The notes beneath the pieces were generated by a model, which was not told the DNA's origin, ran no database searches, and worked only from the letters and a program-made list of their open reading frames with translations. A stretch of 64,000 nt of DNA from Bryoerythrophyllum caledonicum (Eukaryota; Streptophyta; Bryopsida; Pottiales; Pottiaceae): NCBI GenBank assembly GCA_963971425.1, contig OZ020519.1:574028-638027 (forward strand), written 5' to 3'. Position 1 is the stretch's first letter, and the number at the start of each line of letters is the position of its first letter. Below are positions 11,801-25,770 of the stretch, piece by piece. The position numbers and the translations under genes are program-made.

Positions 11801-14800
11801 CCACTGGATAGTCGACAGCCAGAATTGAGAGTATGGTATTGGCAGTGACCAAGGGTGGCTCTTTCATGGGATCCACTGTACTCACATAAATATCAACGTG
11901 TGATAACTGAGAAGCCTCTCCTTCTTTCTCATACCTGGATGAACACCAACAAGATCAGCATACATGTGACATTAACAAATTATTGAGTTAAATAATATGT
12001 CATTAACAAATTATGGAGTCACAAACTCTTGGAAGGAAATTTTGAATTGCTTTGTAGCGTTAAAAGGACAAAGGTTAGATGGATCTGAAGAGTATGAGAC
12101 CGAGATACAGTACCTAAGGGAAAGGCGATCCAGGTAAGTTTCACGGTTGATAGGTAGCCATTTCGGAAACTGATCAAGGATCCACGATATGGCAAACCAA
12201 ATCTCGCAAATGACTGATACCAGCCATAGGGCGTAGGCTTCGTTCACAGGGTTCAAGATACGGTAACGAAAGAAGAGACAAATCACCACAAGTCGAATCA
12301 CAATAATCATCCTATATGGATTAATCCTGCTTGATGGAAAAGGTACTTTTCTCGACAAGGGCTGCCTTGATTCGTCCATTCTGTAGAAAATCAAAACCAT
12401 AGCAACTAGTCACTAACCATTTCCGATCGAACAGGATAAAAAGGTCGAAACGGCAGTCTACACCAGTGAACCAGCCAGTGCAACTATGCTAGAATTACTT
12501 TCTAAATTACACATTCTCTTCGGAAATACAGGGACAGAACATTCAGAATTTTCCAGAAAACACGCTCCCAATTTCGTACAGAAAAAAAATAACCCAAGTA
12601 AAGGCTTACATAGGCAGATCAGGGCCATTCAGGCCGCTATCATCATGAGCACCCTTTCCACTTGCTTGTAGTAGACCTCCCTCTGTTGTCGTCATTTGCA
12701 TTCCCTGCCTGAGCTTCCAGCTCTCCACTCTCTCCTTCCATGCAATGCTCCCATAGCCATATGAACCTAAATCTTTGGCCGGGTCCATTGGTCTGGCTGC
12801 AATGACATGAACAAGTCACGAATGAATCTAAGTCCCTGTTGTCAACAATTGGGCTGATAAGAATAATCTGATCTAAATATCCCTTCAAGTAATCTATTGC
12901 ATTTTTCAGGCAAGGGTGAAATGTTTTGTCTTGACAACCGTAACAATGGCTCTTCTTGTAAGTTGAGAATATGTCGCAACACACTGTACTAAAGTGTACA
13001 GTATATACAGAAAACTCAATACAGAAACACTATATGTATGAAGCCTCATCAGCATCTTTTGTCTCACCTGGGCTGCCAACATCACTGTAAGCAACAGGAT
13101 GAATTCTTTTTCCTCCAACAGGAAAAATTGCGTGATGCTCAGGTGAAGTAGCATTTGATTCACTAGTACCAGACGCCTGCACGCGCAACTACAGGTGAGC
13201 TCTTTCCAACTCAAATGAGTAATCCAAGAGTAAGACACAAGAATTTACGTATTGACTATGAAAAATACCTTAATGAAACACACTATTGAGACCAGAACCT
13301 GGATTAACCTTGACATAGAGAAAACCAGTGCATACCGTGTGTCCATTAGTAAGAAGGGGATACTGAGGCTGCATTGCAGACATCATAACATCCGTGTCTC
13401 GACCATATGCCATCTGGCTATGAAGCATCTCATCCACAACTTTCTGCTTGTCTTCCTTGTCAATATCAGTGTGATTAAATTCATTGTCAAGGTCATCAGT
13501 GTCTTCTTCTTCATCGTCGCCTTTCACTCGAGGACTCCCTGAAGTACAATTCAGTAAATATGTATCAATTATGGGGTCAATTGTTGCACGTCTGCTCTTC
13601 ACAGTCAGAGAGAGGAGGAATCCCTCTTCGAGCCAAATCGGGACTGCAAGTGAAGAGATTAAAGGACAATATTCTTGATAATCTTCACTCTACATATAGA
13701 CTAAGAATTCCGATCAAGAACAAGATTTAGGCTTGAAAATCAACCACCAGAATCGTAACATAGTCAACAAATACATATTACGCAGCAAGAGAAGGGCTGC
13801 AGAAAATATCATACCTTTGTGACGTTTGTAACGAGTCCGGCACTGCGGACATGACTGAGTGCCATCTTTCCTCTCATACTCGTAGCAAGGGCGGCACACT
13901 GGAAAGCCGCACTCATTGCAGGCCACAAACATTTCCCCTTCCAAAGTCACTCCAACATCATCACCACAAATCTGGCAAATGTGGCTATTCACGTTGCTCA
14001 GAGGTTTTGGCTGCAAACAATCAGGTGAGAAGTCTATGAGACCATTACTGGCTGGTACAAGATGCGCGTAACTTCCATTGACATCACAGGAGTGTATACA
14101 AGTTGGTGATTTTGCAGACACAAAATGTGTTGAACTCGCAATTAAACCTGGGAAAGACAGCGCTGTCTTCAGAAACTCAAAGATGGCCTTCACGTAATCA
14201 ATATACTACTTCCCTCTAAAAAGCTAGTGTTCGTAGTACAGAGTGGATAATGAACAAATTCGGAATTTGAAGGGCACAAAAAAGTGATCAGTCAGCACGG
14301 TGGACAGCAATAAAGATACTTCTTGTCACATTTACATGTCTCAAAGTGCTGTCTTCCTTCAAAATTTGTACACAGCTATCGTAAATGGTCAGAAAACTCA
14401 AAAGGAATGGGACAAGCTGCGGTCTCGAATCTAGGAGGGATCTTGGATCTACGCAAAAGCATGTACACAGCAAAAGCCACTACACAAGCAGCTTCACGCT
14501 GATGAGGTCGCTAGTACTACCACGCTCGCGTTGTTACTGTAGAAAAAGGACAGTGCTGCCGACAGATGATACCAAAGGTCATAAACCTCTGCGCTGCAGC
14601 TCAAAGGGATTCTTCAAGAGCGTGAAGGCGCACCAAGCAAGAATAGAGAGGATACTCGACTCCTTGCGTTCAGAATGCTCCGAACAAACTGTAACCGGTT
14701 TTGGCATCAGCAGCATGAGAACACGACTCTATTCGCATGTTATGTTGGAAGCTAAGGTTTTAAAGGTTAAGACTACCAGCAACATGCAGTCGGATCTAAA

Positions 14801-15396
14801 GACATCGCCGCGAAACAGAGAATGGCGACTGGGACTCTGTCGGCCGCCATGTCCAAATGCCAAGGTCACAAGCGTTGACACGTCTAAATGCAGTAGAATC
14901 TATTCCAAACAACAAACATACGAAATCATATACCATCACCTCTGCCTTAGGTTTTTCTACGTTCCAGAAACAGTCCTGACTCCTCCATCATAAAACGCTC
15001 CTCAAAACCCTCCCGACATCCTCTAAGGCCGCCGGCGAGCGAAAACATCTACTCTAATCACAAAAACTCTCGTGACAACAAAGTAAACAACAGCATGCAA
15101 GAAACACAAACTCCGACAACAACAGTGGCTGCAGCTAAGAGCCATGGACACGACTTTAATGCATGCCGATCACACAACCACACAAAACATCCTCCTCGCC
15201 ATCAAACTCCACCAAATCGACTCAACATTGATCCGAAAACACGAAAAACGCCATCAAAACACCGATCATTTGATTTTAGACGCCCGCTGCATGCACGAAC
15301 CAAAACCTCGTTCCTTACCCCGTCGCCTTCCTGCCGAATCACAACCAGCTCGTTCCGGTTGTGCGAGCCCGCCACCAAGCCCGCATTCGCCTCCAT
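8867..15396 (-). CDS. CESA: Cellulose synthase catalytic subunit, complete 13-exon gene
   Basis: A processive plasma-membrane GT2 glycosyltransferase that makes beta-1,4-glucan from UDP-glucose in the cellulose synthase complex. Exons in transcript order: 15396-15319, 14010-13815, 13538-13336, 13176-13068, 12796-12610, 12380-12114, 11934-11589, 11397-11260, 11088-10750, 10627-10348, 10180-9984, 9894-9532, 9448-8867. They total 3285 nt (1094 aa), the usual CESA length, and every join keeps frame. The start [20 protein letters not shown] is the standard CESA N-terminus. Exon 2 carries the zinc RING ([36 protein letters not shown]). Catalytic motifs seen: [28 protein letters not shown] and [15 protein letters not shown] is also present. 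The basic [11 protein letters not shown] stretch lies in the class-specific region. The C-terminus is the typical CGINC. Intron 1 is the largest (1308 bp). No break is seen. The CESA isoform and cell-wall type cannot be assigned. Confidence 0.95.
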
Positions 15397-16439
15397 GGCT
15401 CCAAACCCGCTCCTCTCCTCTCGCAAACCGCGCCTTCGCTCACGCCTCCGCCATACTCCTCTCCTCTCAGAAACCGCGTTGCGTCCTCTCTACCTCCAAC
15501 CTGACTCACATTGAGCTGGAATTATGGCAGAGAAGAGACGGCTACGGCAGGCTACGCGAGGTCGTCTCTCTCTCTCTCTCTACCGATAGTGCTACGCCGA
15601 ACTCGCCCTGACAACAGCAACTCCCTTTCGAGCGCAGAGACAACATGCACTCCACAAACAAGCAAACTGCACCCACCACGATACTCCTGTTGATACCACC
15701 CCCACGAGGGGAAAAGGGCGGGGTCCTGGTGCTGATGTCGTGCCTATACTCGGGCGGTATCGTGAATGACGACGTAGGAACCGAGGGTGATACCTCGGTT
15801 ATACTGTGGTAATGCTGGGGTTATGACGGTATGCGGCGCTGATTTCCATACCCGTCAATACAGTCATAGATTTAAGTCTCTGACAAAATACACTTGGATG
15901 ATAAACTTGGATGAGTGACGGGAAAGGGGGAAGGAGTGGTATCTACTGAGAGTGTAGAGCTGGGCGGTCGAGTGTACGTAGGGGGTAGAGGAGGGTGGTA
16001 CAGTGGCGGTTTTGGGTGGACATGGTTGTTGTTTGTGGGGAATCGGTATATTGACTGGCAGTGGATGGATTGGCTGATATTCACTTCTTGTTTTTAGGGT
16101 TTTTGTAAATCTGGAGCACGCTTGTTCTTTTCTCATGTTTCAATGATTTAGCAGGGTTATTCATTTATCTATTTTTTGATTAGCTATACATTTATTTGTC
16201 TAGATTTATTTTTTTACATTACATTACAGCTAACCCCCCAAAAAAAGAAATTATTGATATTTTTCCTAGTAAAAAAGATCACTAGAAATGGCCACAATTG
16301 ACTATTGACCCTTTAAGGATGAGAGGCCCATAGGTGGTCATTTTTTGAGTGATTTGCAAATTGGTGGACCGCACTTCATCTTTGTTTGATCCGCCGCCTA
16401 ATTTAATCCCTAAATCACCAAAAACACTTTCAAGTGTTA
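15397..16439 (-). promoter_or_regulatory. CESA upstream and 5' leader region
   Basis: The 300 bp just upstream of the CESA start are C/T-rich on the + strand and include a (TC)n run at about 15564-15582, a GAGA-type tract in the gene's orientation. Such tracts are common in plant core promoters and leaders. Further out (15700-15860) the sequence is GC-mixed without a recognisable gene, and beyond 16100 it becomes AT-rich repeat DNA. No TATA box could be assigned with confidence. Confidence 0.4.
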
Positions 16440-17240
16440 GTTCTAGTGCAATGAGTAAGGAAACAAAAAAATCGTATTTCTAGTTTCAACTGTAGGATCT
16501 CATTTCACACTCAGTAAATAACATACTCACAAAATTTCATCGACTTAGATCTCACGAAGTGAGATATTATAGTGTTTGAAGTGGAAAAGATGGTTCATTT
16601 TCATCCCTGCATTGAGTGAATCAGCAAATTTGACTTTACTTGGTGTCAAATTTTTGCACTACGTAAGGTCTAAATTTTTATATCATCATGCTGATCATGA
16701 TATTAACTCCTTGTACACCAATTATTAGAGGGAGAGAAGAGGTGTAGCATATTCAAAATAATTGTGCAAGGAGTGGCGGTTCAAAACGTGCCAATTCACG
16801 TTTTAATTTTTTGGGAAAAATATGTTTTAGAATGATAATCCAAACGGTTAGTAAGAAGGTTTACACTAGGTCTTGATATAGTACTAGTAAAAAGTGGAAA
16901 ATATGAAGATCTCAAATTTTTATGTATAAAAGAAGACATTTTCTTGGTTCCTTGCTCGACAATGTGTGGCAATGTGTGAAAATCTTTAACTTGGGATAAA
17001 ATGCATTTTTTTCACTAAAGACAAGAATATGTTTTTTGACAATATGAAAGGAGATAAAATTACTTGTATTGAAAATCTCAAATTTACTAGAGTGTCTTAG
17101 CAAATAAATTTGGAGTTGCTCAATGTGCCCAAACTTGACAATTTTTTCTTTAAGATGGTATAACTTTTTCCTACAAATCTGATGAGGATAAAAATTGTAC
17201 AAGTACTTCTTGACTTCTTCCATCTCTGTACAAAATTTCA
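16440..17240 (+). repeat. Dispersed non-coding repeat, copy A
   Basis: This segment matches, by eye and with many substitutions, an inverted copy at 18880-19810 and a direct copy at 40650-41940. Shared landmarks in order: taacatactcacaaaatttc, atggttcattttc, acttggtgtcaa, ggtgtagcatattcaaaa, tgtgcaaggagtgg, aaatatgttttaga, caatgtgtg and tagagtgtcttagcaa. Small open frames inside are not protein-like. The element class is unknown; no terminal repeats were recognised. Confidence 0.75.
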
Positions 17241-18879
17241 AGAATTGCAACTATGGGAATGTGCTAGTGATTTGTAAAAGCCTACAACTTGACTTTTACC
17301 ATTTAGGGGTAATTTAAGTTCTTTGGATCCATGCGCTTCCAATGAAATGCGGTGAGAATGTCCGCCAAAGCCTAAGGGGCAAATTATAGTGATGTTTGTA
17401 GTGACTAGTTGTGATGAAATGTACCCATTGTGTAGATGATGTAGAGACTAGTCGAGGTGATATGTACCCACTTGTGGCATCTTCCACGTCTGGTTGCAAG
17501 TGTTGTTCTTATAGGGTTAAAGGCCACTTCAAATTGTGATTAAGGTTGAGAGACTGTCAAATCCCACTAATGAGATTATAGGAATGGGCAAAGTTTGTCC
17601 TCTCCGCCTTCACATTAGAGGTCAAGTCCAAAGGCCATTGCCCTCCATTGTGCATATATGGAAGCACTTTTAGAGAGTTTTAGTGCCAAGTCCTTTTAGG
17701 GAGTTATAGAGAAAAAATTTAGTTGCCGTTTTTAGCTAACCCAAACTTCCTTTGAGAGGCAAACAACTTCCTTCAATTAGTGTATTTAATGTATTTTTTT
17801 AGCCCAAGAGTTTGGCCTCTCGTCAATGTTTGGGTTGAAATTTTGACGGTCGGCCTCTTGATCTTGTTACAATGTGAAGCAGCCCTGAGTAGTCATATAT
17901 AACCCAAAAATGTAATCTTGGGGGTTCCTTGACTTATTTTTGCGGGATCAATGTGTACAAGGGTCAATTGTGAATTTTATGGCTGGGAGGGTGGTGAGTT
18001 AGGACAGGTGTACATCAGAGACAGCCGGGAGCATGAATTTAACATGTCAAAGCTTTGGCTTTAATGGCGACTGTGTTAAAAACCATTGAATGTGTAATTG
18101 AATTGATGAGTAAATGGGTGGCATTGTGCGTACAGTACTTACATCGTGGAGTGCTTGTCAAAACCATGACTTGACAATTTGATATGGAGCTGGGTTTGTC
18201 GGTTGCAAATAGCTGGAACCATGGGATGGCGTTGCATGTACTTGATAGGCCATGTGAAATGGTACATATATGTTTCGAGCTCTACATGGTTGAAAAAATT
18301 ATGAAGGATGTGGACATTTTTTCATTTTTTTGTGATGTGATCTTTATTCACTTGTTTCCTTTTTTTTATATTCACTAGTCACCCAAAGTTTTAGTCTTTT
18401 AGTTTATAATACTACTATGTGTTTACTTTTTGTTAAATTGTCTTGATCAATGGAAGAGTCTGGTGGTGAAACCTATTAAACATTTGACAGTCTCAAAACT
18501 CAAATTTGAACTAGTTTCTACCAACATGTAAGGGAAAAGTAGTGGTCATGTTTTACCTTGAATTTTAGCTGCCTTTCTCCTTTTGAGTAAATAATAGAAA
18601 TTTGGAATTATCTGTGGTTGATTTTAGTAATTAAAGTTGAAAATAGAGGTCAAAACTCTCAAACTCTTTAACTCACTTGACAAATAACTCTAGTAATTTT
18701 ACAATAGTGAAGAGCAAGGGTATTTTGAAGGCCATAGAGCCCCCTTAGGAGCTTGTGAAAGTTGCCTGAGGGGATTCTTGGGACTTTAGAGGTTAAATTG
18801 TTAGGGAAAGTTTGCAAACAATAGTTGAAGACATAGGTACCTAGTTCCTAACATTTTCTGGACCCTTATCCCCTAGATT
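17241..18879. other. AT-rich intergenic DNA, no gene seen
   Basis: No reading frame resembles a known protein. A short direct repeat with units near 17400 and 17450 (ctagt..gatg/gatatgtaccca) is the only internal structure noticed. Confidence 0.5.
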
Positions 18880-19810
18880 ACAAAGTGTCCCCTCAAGGGA
18901 CTCTTGAAAGTTTGGGTAGGTTCCTACTCTGTCAATTTATAACATTATTTTTTGAAATTTTTATTGTAGATGGACATTACTAAAAGCTTTGTGTGAGTCC
19001 AATTTTTTCCTAAATCCGACATTCAATGAAAAGGTTATAGGGTTTTGAAGTTCAAATGGGGAGAGCGGGCACATCAGTCAACTCCAAAAACCTTTGCTAA
19101 GACACTCTACTGAATGTGAGATTTCAATACTAGAGAACAATATTATTTTCTCTCATATCGTTAAAAACAAATCTCTTGTCTTTAGTAAAAAATTGCATAT
19201 TAATTCAAGTCAAACATTTTCACACATTGTCACACATTGTCACACATTGTCACACATTGTTGGACAAGGTACCAAAAAATCTTCTTCCTTTCCACATAAA
19301 ACTTAGAGATCTTCATATTTTTTACTTTTTATTCTTCCTACGGCATTATGTGGTGTAAAACTTTTCAATGACCATTCAAATTCTCATTCCAAAACATATT
19401 AACAAGACAAAAAAAATATAAAGTGAAGTGACAGTTTTTGAACCTCCACTCCTTGCACAATTTTTTTGAAAATGCTACACTCTTTCTTTACCTCTAAAGA
19501 ATTGGTGTACAAGGAATTTATATCATGCTTAACATGGTGGTAATGAGTTTAAACCTTGTGTAGTGCAAAGATTGGTTGCCAAGTGAAGTCAAAGTTTGTT
19601 GATCCACTAAACGTAGAGAAGAAAAAAACCCTTTTGTGTACTTCAAACATTGTATTCTTCAATCCATGTAATCAAAGTTTGTGAAATTTTGTGAGTATGT
19701 TACTCAATAAGTCTTAATTGAGATCCTTCGGTTTGAACTAGATATAAAAGTTTTGGTTGTCTTCCTTACTCATTGTAACAAAACAAGCAATTTTGAAGTG
19801 TTTTTGGTTT
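18880..19810 (-). repeat. Dispersed non-coding repeat, copy B (inverted), with 11-bp VNTR
   Basis: The reverse complement of this stretch aligns with copies A and C over nearly its whole length. Its 3' part (reverse complement of about 18880-19030) matches the part of copy C near 41750-41900. Within it, the unit tcacacattgt is repeated four times in tandem at about 19218-19261; copies A and C have only about two such units. This is a local expansion inside an otherwise shared repeat. Confidence 0.75.
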
Positions 19811-22800
19811 GAAAATGGCTTGGTATGCACATGTGCATGCCAAGTTTGAAAATGGCTTGGTATTTGTTCTCAAGCAAGTGTGTGTCAGTCAACAATTGCA
19901 TGTAAATTTTCAATTAGTGTAGGAAATTTCAAATAGTCTAGTCTACACTATATTTAGGGAACGGTGTAGTGGCCATAATATTCTACATGTAATGTGGTGT
20001 TGTATTTGAACATGATAAGGTTTAGATATTGAAATGAACTTCAAATCAAAGATATTAGTTGGAGAATCTACAAATCCAAGGGTGTAAGTCTTGCTAAAAT
20101 TTAATACGTTTTTTGTATTCTATAGAGGAAAATATGTGCCTATTCATACAATTCTTGACCAATTCTTAATCCTTAAGCGTTAAGAAGGTGTCACTGGTGG
20201 CCGCAAGATTATACATGCATGGTGTCATATTTGAACATGATAAGGTTGAGATATTGAAATGACCTTCAAATGAAAGATGTTAGTTGACGGAATCTTGAAT
20301 CTAACGATGTACGTCTTGAAACTTTAGTGCATTTTTTGTTTTCTACACATGAAAATATTTGCTTTTTTTTTTAAGATATGGCTCCCAACTGACGTTTACA
20401 TGCGAAGGTATTGGCCCCCTTTTTTAAGGCTAATACGGGCCAAATGGCAGAAAAGAAATCCAAAAAAGAATATTCCCAAAAAGTGGGAAAATCATAATTT
20501 TATATTGCCAAAATTTAATTGATGGCTATTGCCATATCGCCATATTACTACTATAAACAACAGGAACTCCATCGTATTGCCAAAAAGGATGTTCAAATCT
20601 ATGTTTATGGAGATGGATTCTTCAAATATATATATATATATATATAGAGGAAATTTGATTTTGTATGGTCTCAAGAGAAACTTTGTGTGGCAAAAAATTT
20701 GTGTAGCCACTCTAGCTACAATCGTGAAATTAAAATTTAAAAAAAAAAGAAAAAAAAAGAAAAAAAAGGGCCCCGTTACTGACATCAAATTTTGAGCATG
20801 ATCAATATGCCACACACATAACATATGTTTTGCTCGAGTCATGCTGCAACATCCTGCACTGCCCTTGACACTTGCAGACTGTGTTTTGACAACTAGATAA
20901 TGGCATTGACAGGTCACAGAAGCATCATTTTTACAAGACAGAAATTTCTGGTTTCTTCTTTTTACTGCACCATGTGAAAATCTCCTTCTATGACAGGCCA
21001 GTACAGTACATTACAGTACTGCCTATTAATACTCAGGCTGGCAAAGACTTGTGCTCGTCTGATAATTACCATCACATGTGAACTTACAGTATTCTGAGGT
21101 GGTTTATAAAGAGATACATGGTAAGTTGCTCAACTAACTCTGGCTGCACTTGCTTGCCATTTGGTCCCCCCAATTGCAAGACTTCGAGTTACACTCATCC
21201 CTCCCGAAAGTTATACCTCTAATAAGTTATAATGCCGCTAACTTATAAACTTGACTATCTAGAACTTTAGCTAATTAATAACCGATGTTGACAAGTGCTC
21301 GAGCCTTCTTGCCAACCTCGGACCTCCTCTTCGGGTTCCGGTGTCAACCTCGCTAGTGTAGGTTAATGGAGGTGCAATCATGTTGAAATAACCAAGCCCT
21401 CTACTAAATTCACTACATTTAACCTCATCTAAGTTTTTGCCACCTCCATCCATCAACGCCATGTTTGGCTACAGCTTATGGGAGGGATGGGTGTATTTGT
21501 AGATTCACCCAAAGTTTTAATGCATACACAAGTGATTGTCCAAAATATTGGGAGAAGTTTCTATGATGTAAACTGTGAGTGTGATTTTTTGAAATATGTT
21601 TTGAAGATTTATTGTAAGAGCTTTTAATATGGGGATATGGTTTTTCTTTCATTGGACAATTTATGCAAGATTTATATTTGCCAACTTTTTTGTTGGTGAG
21701 GACACGTAGTTAATGGTTGTTGACCGATTGAGAGATTTCATATACAAGTAGCCAAATAAAACTTTCTTTGGGATTCTACCAAAAATATAGTTTCTATGGT
21801 GCAAAAGCTTCACTCCAAGAAGACTCAAAGTTTTTGCCACCTTGGTTCAAAAAGCAAATCTTTCTTTTACATTTGTAGACACAAAACCTTTGAGATTTTG
21901 CCCTCCTTTAAATCTTTTTACAACCCCAATAAAATAGAGAATCTTTAATATCCTCATGATTTGGATAAATAAGATTAGAAAATAATTGAGATCATTAGGG
22001 AAGATAAATATGCATTTTGTTCAAGTTTGGAATCCTTCCTGTTGCATAATTGTTTAAATTTATATGAGCTAAACACCTCTAATACACCTAAATTTTGGTG
22101 GACATGTATTTTACATTATGTAGTGAAGATGGCAACTTGAATAGTGTAGAAGTTTCATTTTGTAAAAAAAAACCGAGTGTGCTCATCTTGTTAAACAAAG
22201 TTTAAAACAACCATATTTCTCACTTCAAATGTCATAATTTGCAAATCATAGCATAATCAATTTTACAAAGTTGTTTTGTATTAACTCTAAAGAACAAGTC
22301 TTAGAGTTTAGAGTCTTAAAAGTGTGTTTTTAGAAATGTAGTCACGGTCCTTCTAGGGTTAATAAAATACTTGCCTTTAAGTTTATCGTACAACTATTTA
22401 CTTATTCTTGACTGCTACTAGATGTAGAGAAGTTTGGTGATAAATCCTTATTCAATGGGAAGAGCTTGGTGGTATTTAAATTCAAGCAAGAAGAACACCA
22501 AACATTGAATATAGTGTGGATGCATTGGTAATGTGGGTGGAAGATGATGCCGACCACATCAATTTGGGTTTTGGAACAGAATGAATGTGGGCACATTTCA
22601 ACATGTGTCACGCTCCTCACTGCCACCTCACCACCAGTCAGTACCAAATATCTTCCACTTCCCATTGTTCACTGTCACCTCTCCATCAATGCACATGATT
22701 AAATTTGCATCAACAATTTTGAAATGTCCCACACTGGTTATTGAGGTATATGATTTGATGTGGATTGAGAATTAAGGTAGACTAGTGTAATTGCTATTAC

Positions 22801-23879
22801 TATAATTAGTGAAAACATCTGAAAATAGTTTGGTCCACTATATATGCATTGTATAGTGTAGTTAGCCACCTTCAAAAAAGGAAGTAGAGCTCATGATGTA
22901 CCATGAATCTTGGCTGCCTTGTTCTGCTTGAGTCTTGAGATGGTTGTAAAATTTGAGAGCAAATAAAGACCAAATTTATTAACCTTAAATGATAAAAGGA
23001 GGTCAAAACTCGAAAGCCTTTACCTATCTTCTCCTTTTTCCAATTAACTGCCCCCACTATTGCATTTTGGACCCAGGTACAATCAGGAATTAATGTTACA
23101 CAGGGAATCAAATAATCCACGACAAATGACATACGAGGGCACATTTAAAGTTTGCGGCAACAAAACTGTTCTAAATACAAAGTTGGATTCCGGAAGTCTT
23201 GAGGATTTATTCAACATGAATGTTCCTGTGCAAATGCAAAAGGCTGCATCTGTGCAAGACTGAAAATTGCAGAGAACATGATCCAGTTGTCGCCTGCCTT
23301 GTCTGTAATACATCTCAATGGTAACTCTGATGCCTCATGATGCCACAGCCATTCTGACATGAAAAATATTTCCCTACGTGAGTGTACAAAAAAAATTGTT
23401 TGAAGAGAAGTTTTGTAAAAACAAAAAGGAAAATAACGTGGGCCAATTTTTAAATACAGGTTATATCTTATTTGGTGGTATTTTTCTGCCTAATTCATTT
23501 TAGGGGTACTTTTTTGAATTTTTGTAGTGATAGTATCAGAATCTTCTCCTCTTGATGGGAGGATTTTTTCAACTATTTGAAATTTTTGACTTAAGGGTGA
23601 ATCTTGACCTACATTAGGAGAGATATTCTTAGGGTTAGGAGTTAGAGAGCGAGTGTTAACGGTTTGGTTGTGAGTTGTAAGAGTAAAGCTTTTGATACTT
23701 TTTAAGGATGAGAGAAGCTATTATGGATGTTGACAGTGACTTGACCATACCATATGATTTAAATTATGTTTTATTAAGATTTAGATTATGTTTTAGTTTG
23801 CTAGTTGTTAGTAACTTGATACAATGCCGGAATTGCCTGCTCCCCTGTAAAATCTGCTTCGAGTAGCAAACTCTTTCAT
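19811..23879. other. AT-rich intergenic DNA with simple repeats
   Basis: Mostly AT-rich sequence without recognisable genes. Simple repeats include (TA)n at about 20625-20646 and an A-rich AAAAAAAAG run at about 20720-20768. A 67-codon frame at 23060-23263 (+) and a 63-codon frame at 21462-21271 (-) look more protein-like than their surroundings. However, they have no recognisable domain, no splice partners and no homologue that I know, so they are not called as genes. Confidence 0.5.
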
Positions 23880-24180
23880 AAAATGTTGGATTTAGAAAAA
23901 AAATGTGGTTCCACCAAGCTTTTGAAAAGTACGCATCTAAAGAGAATTTTTGAAAATTGACACCATAGGAACTTGCCAAAGTTTTTAAAAATCCATGTTG
24001 ACTCCTCTAGAGCTCAAATGGGGCTCGTGAGGCTCTACGGTATGGACCAAAGGCCAATGTCGTTCAAAATGCCTCCATAGTAACACTTTTTGAGAGTTTT
24101 GATGCCAAGAGTTTGGCCTTTGAACAAAAGTTTGGGTCGAACGAGAATAAAATCCCAAACTCTTAACGAGGTGCCAAACA
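23880..24180 (+). repeat. Fragment of the dispersed repeat, 3' part
   Basis: The run tgttggatttag, then gaaaattgacacca, then aggaact and caaagttt matches the 3' part of copy C at about 41790-41910 in the same order and orientation. The left end is indistinct and the 5' two thirds of the family are missing here. Confidence 0.55.
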
Positions 24181-24924
24181 TTTTTTCATGAAAATGTTCA
24201 AAATCAAACAAGATTTAGCTCTTATATGAAAATGACTCTTTTTTACCTTAATTTTCACTTAATTTGTTTATCTCAAAATTTTTAACTAGAATTTTACATT
24301 GAATTACCGGAATATGCCTTTGCCTCTATCCTCCTACTCCCTTTCCCCCCAAGGTACGTGCATTGATCCCTAGAGGGCCAAGTGTACCTATGGAGTACAT
24401 AAATTTTCACTTGACCAAGTGTATCCATGGAAATCGACTTGGGATTTGCCCAATGGTGTGGCTCAGGGCTCTCAACTTGATCCTTTGGACTTCACACTAA
24501 AAAAACCAAACTCCACAAATGACATATTTTGGTGTTTATTCTCCTCCAAAAACTTGACCCCTTGGCAAAGTTTGGACTTTGATGGAATTCGGTCCTTGAG
24601 TTCTATGTGAATGGCCCCTTACTATCAATGAAAAATCATATTATTATGCATCCCTTCTAAATATACACACTGATGTTTCTTTTTAGACATATTCCAACTT
24701 ATCTTATTTGTGTGAGTGACAAATGTGAATTCCATGTAATGTCAATCTAACATTCCTACAAAACACTCTCTTTTTAAATACATTCACTTAAGATTCCAAT
24801 TTTTTTGCAGTGGAAATTGTTCCCACAGCTGCACCTTTCTTTTTTTCTGATGAAACATTGAAACGCTGATATCTTCAAGAAATATTTACTTGTGACAGGT
24901 TGTTTGCATAAAGGACAATGTCAG
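24181..24924. other. Intergenic DNA, nothing recognised
   Basis: AT-rich sequence between the dispersed-repeat fragment and the old LINE fragment. No protein-like frame and no repeat structure were noticed. Confidence 0.5.
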
Positions 24925-25770
24925 GTAAAGATTTGTTGTTGCAATATGTGAATTCTATGAATTGGATGGTGATGTTTGGGTTGGGTGCTTATGGCGGGGG
25001 GAGTCGTTGTATGGAATACCGCGGATGCATAGAATATCTAGTATAAATCTTGCGTTGCATTGACATCTTTGTGTTCCACAAGTACACGGGAGTAGCCATG
25101 GTGGGACCGTATTTTCAAATGGGTTATCGTGAAAGATACCAACATTCATATAACTAAGACAACCAGTTTTACCGTGGGATATAAGTAGTTTCCTAATTTC
25201 CCATATTGCTTTGTTGTGTCTCTGACTATTAGTGAGTGTATGTGATGTTGTTGGCATTTGAGTAATATATGTAACTAGGTGTTTGGTTCTGTGGAGCTGC
25301 AGATGGGCCATGTGATGGAGGGGTATCTTGTAGGTCCAAAGAAGAGTTGTTTTCTAGCGTTGCCCATGAATTGGCCCATTTTGAACTTAATAATGCATGT
25401 TTTTTGTGCGTATGAAATAAGAAGATTTTTCTAGAAGTCATTGGAGAGCTCATTGTCTATGTCTTAATTGCTTGTCCATTTGTCTAAGTTCCGAAACTTT
25501 TTGGCTAACTTTGTTAGATTGTTATGGAGATCGTGTTTTTTGAGGTACTTGCCTAGGAACCGTATAGGGCTTTTATCCGGGGTGTCTTCCATGGATGGCC
25601 ATTCATCTCTTTGATAGTAATATGGTGTTGTGTAGGCATGTTCATGTGTGTTTGGCTTCCCTAGGTTCCTTGTCTCTGCCTATTTTGGCTAAATTGTCCG
25701 CTTCTTCATTTCCATCTGTCGGAACCTCCTTTTTTTCCTTGGAAGTCACTAAGAGTAATGAGTGCTTAGG
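24925..25770 (-). pseudogene. Old internal LINE ORF2 fragment (RNase H end to C-terminal cysteine region)
   Basis: On the minus strand this piece encodes, with several frameshifts and stops, the segment corresponding to about residues 2055-2310 of the large LINE's ORF2. Recognisable blocks are NEEADNLAK (RNase H end), RHNKAIWEIRKLLIS, NTVPPWLLPCTC and TQRCQCNAR. It stops short of the ORF2 C-terminus and lacks the 3' tail, so it is an internal relic rather than a fresh insertion. Divergence from the intact copy is visibly greater than for the copy at 42695-47440. Confidence 0.8.
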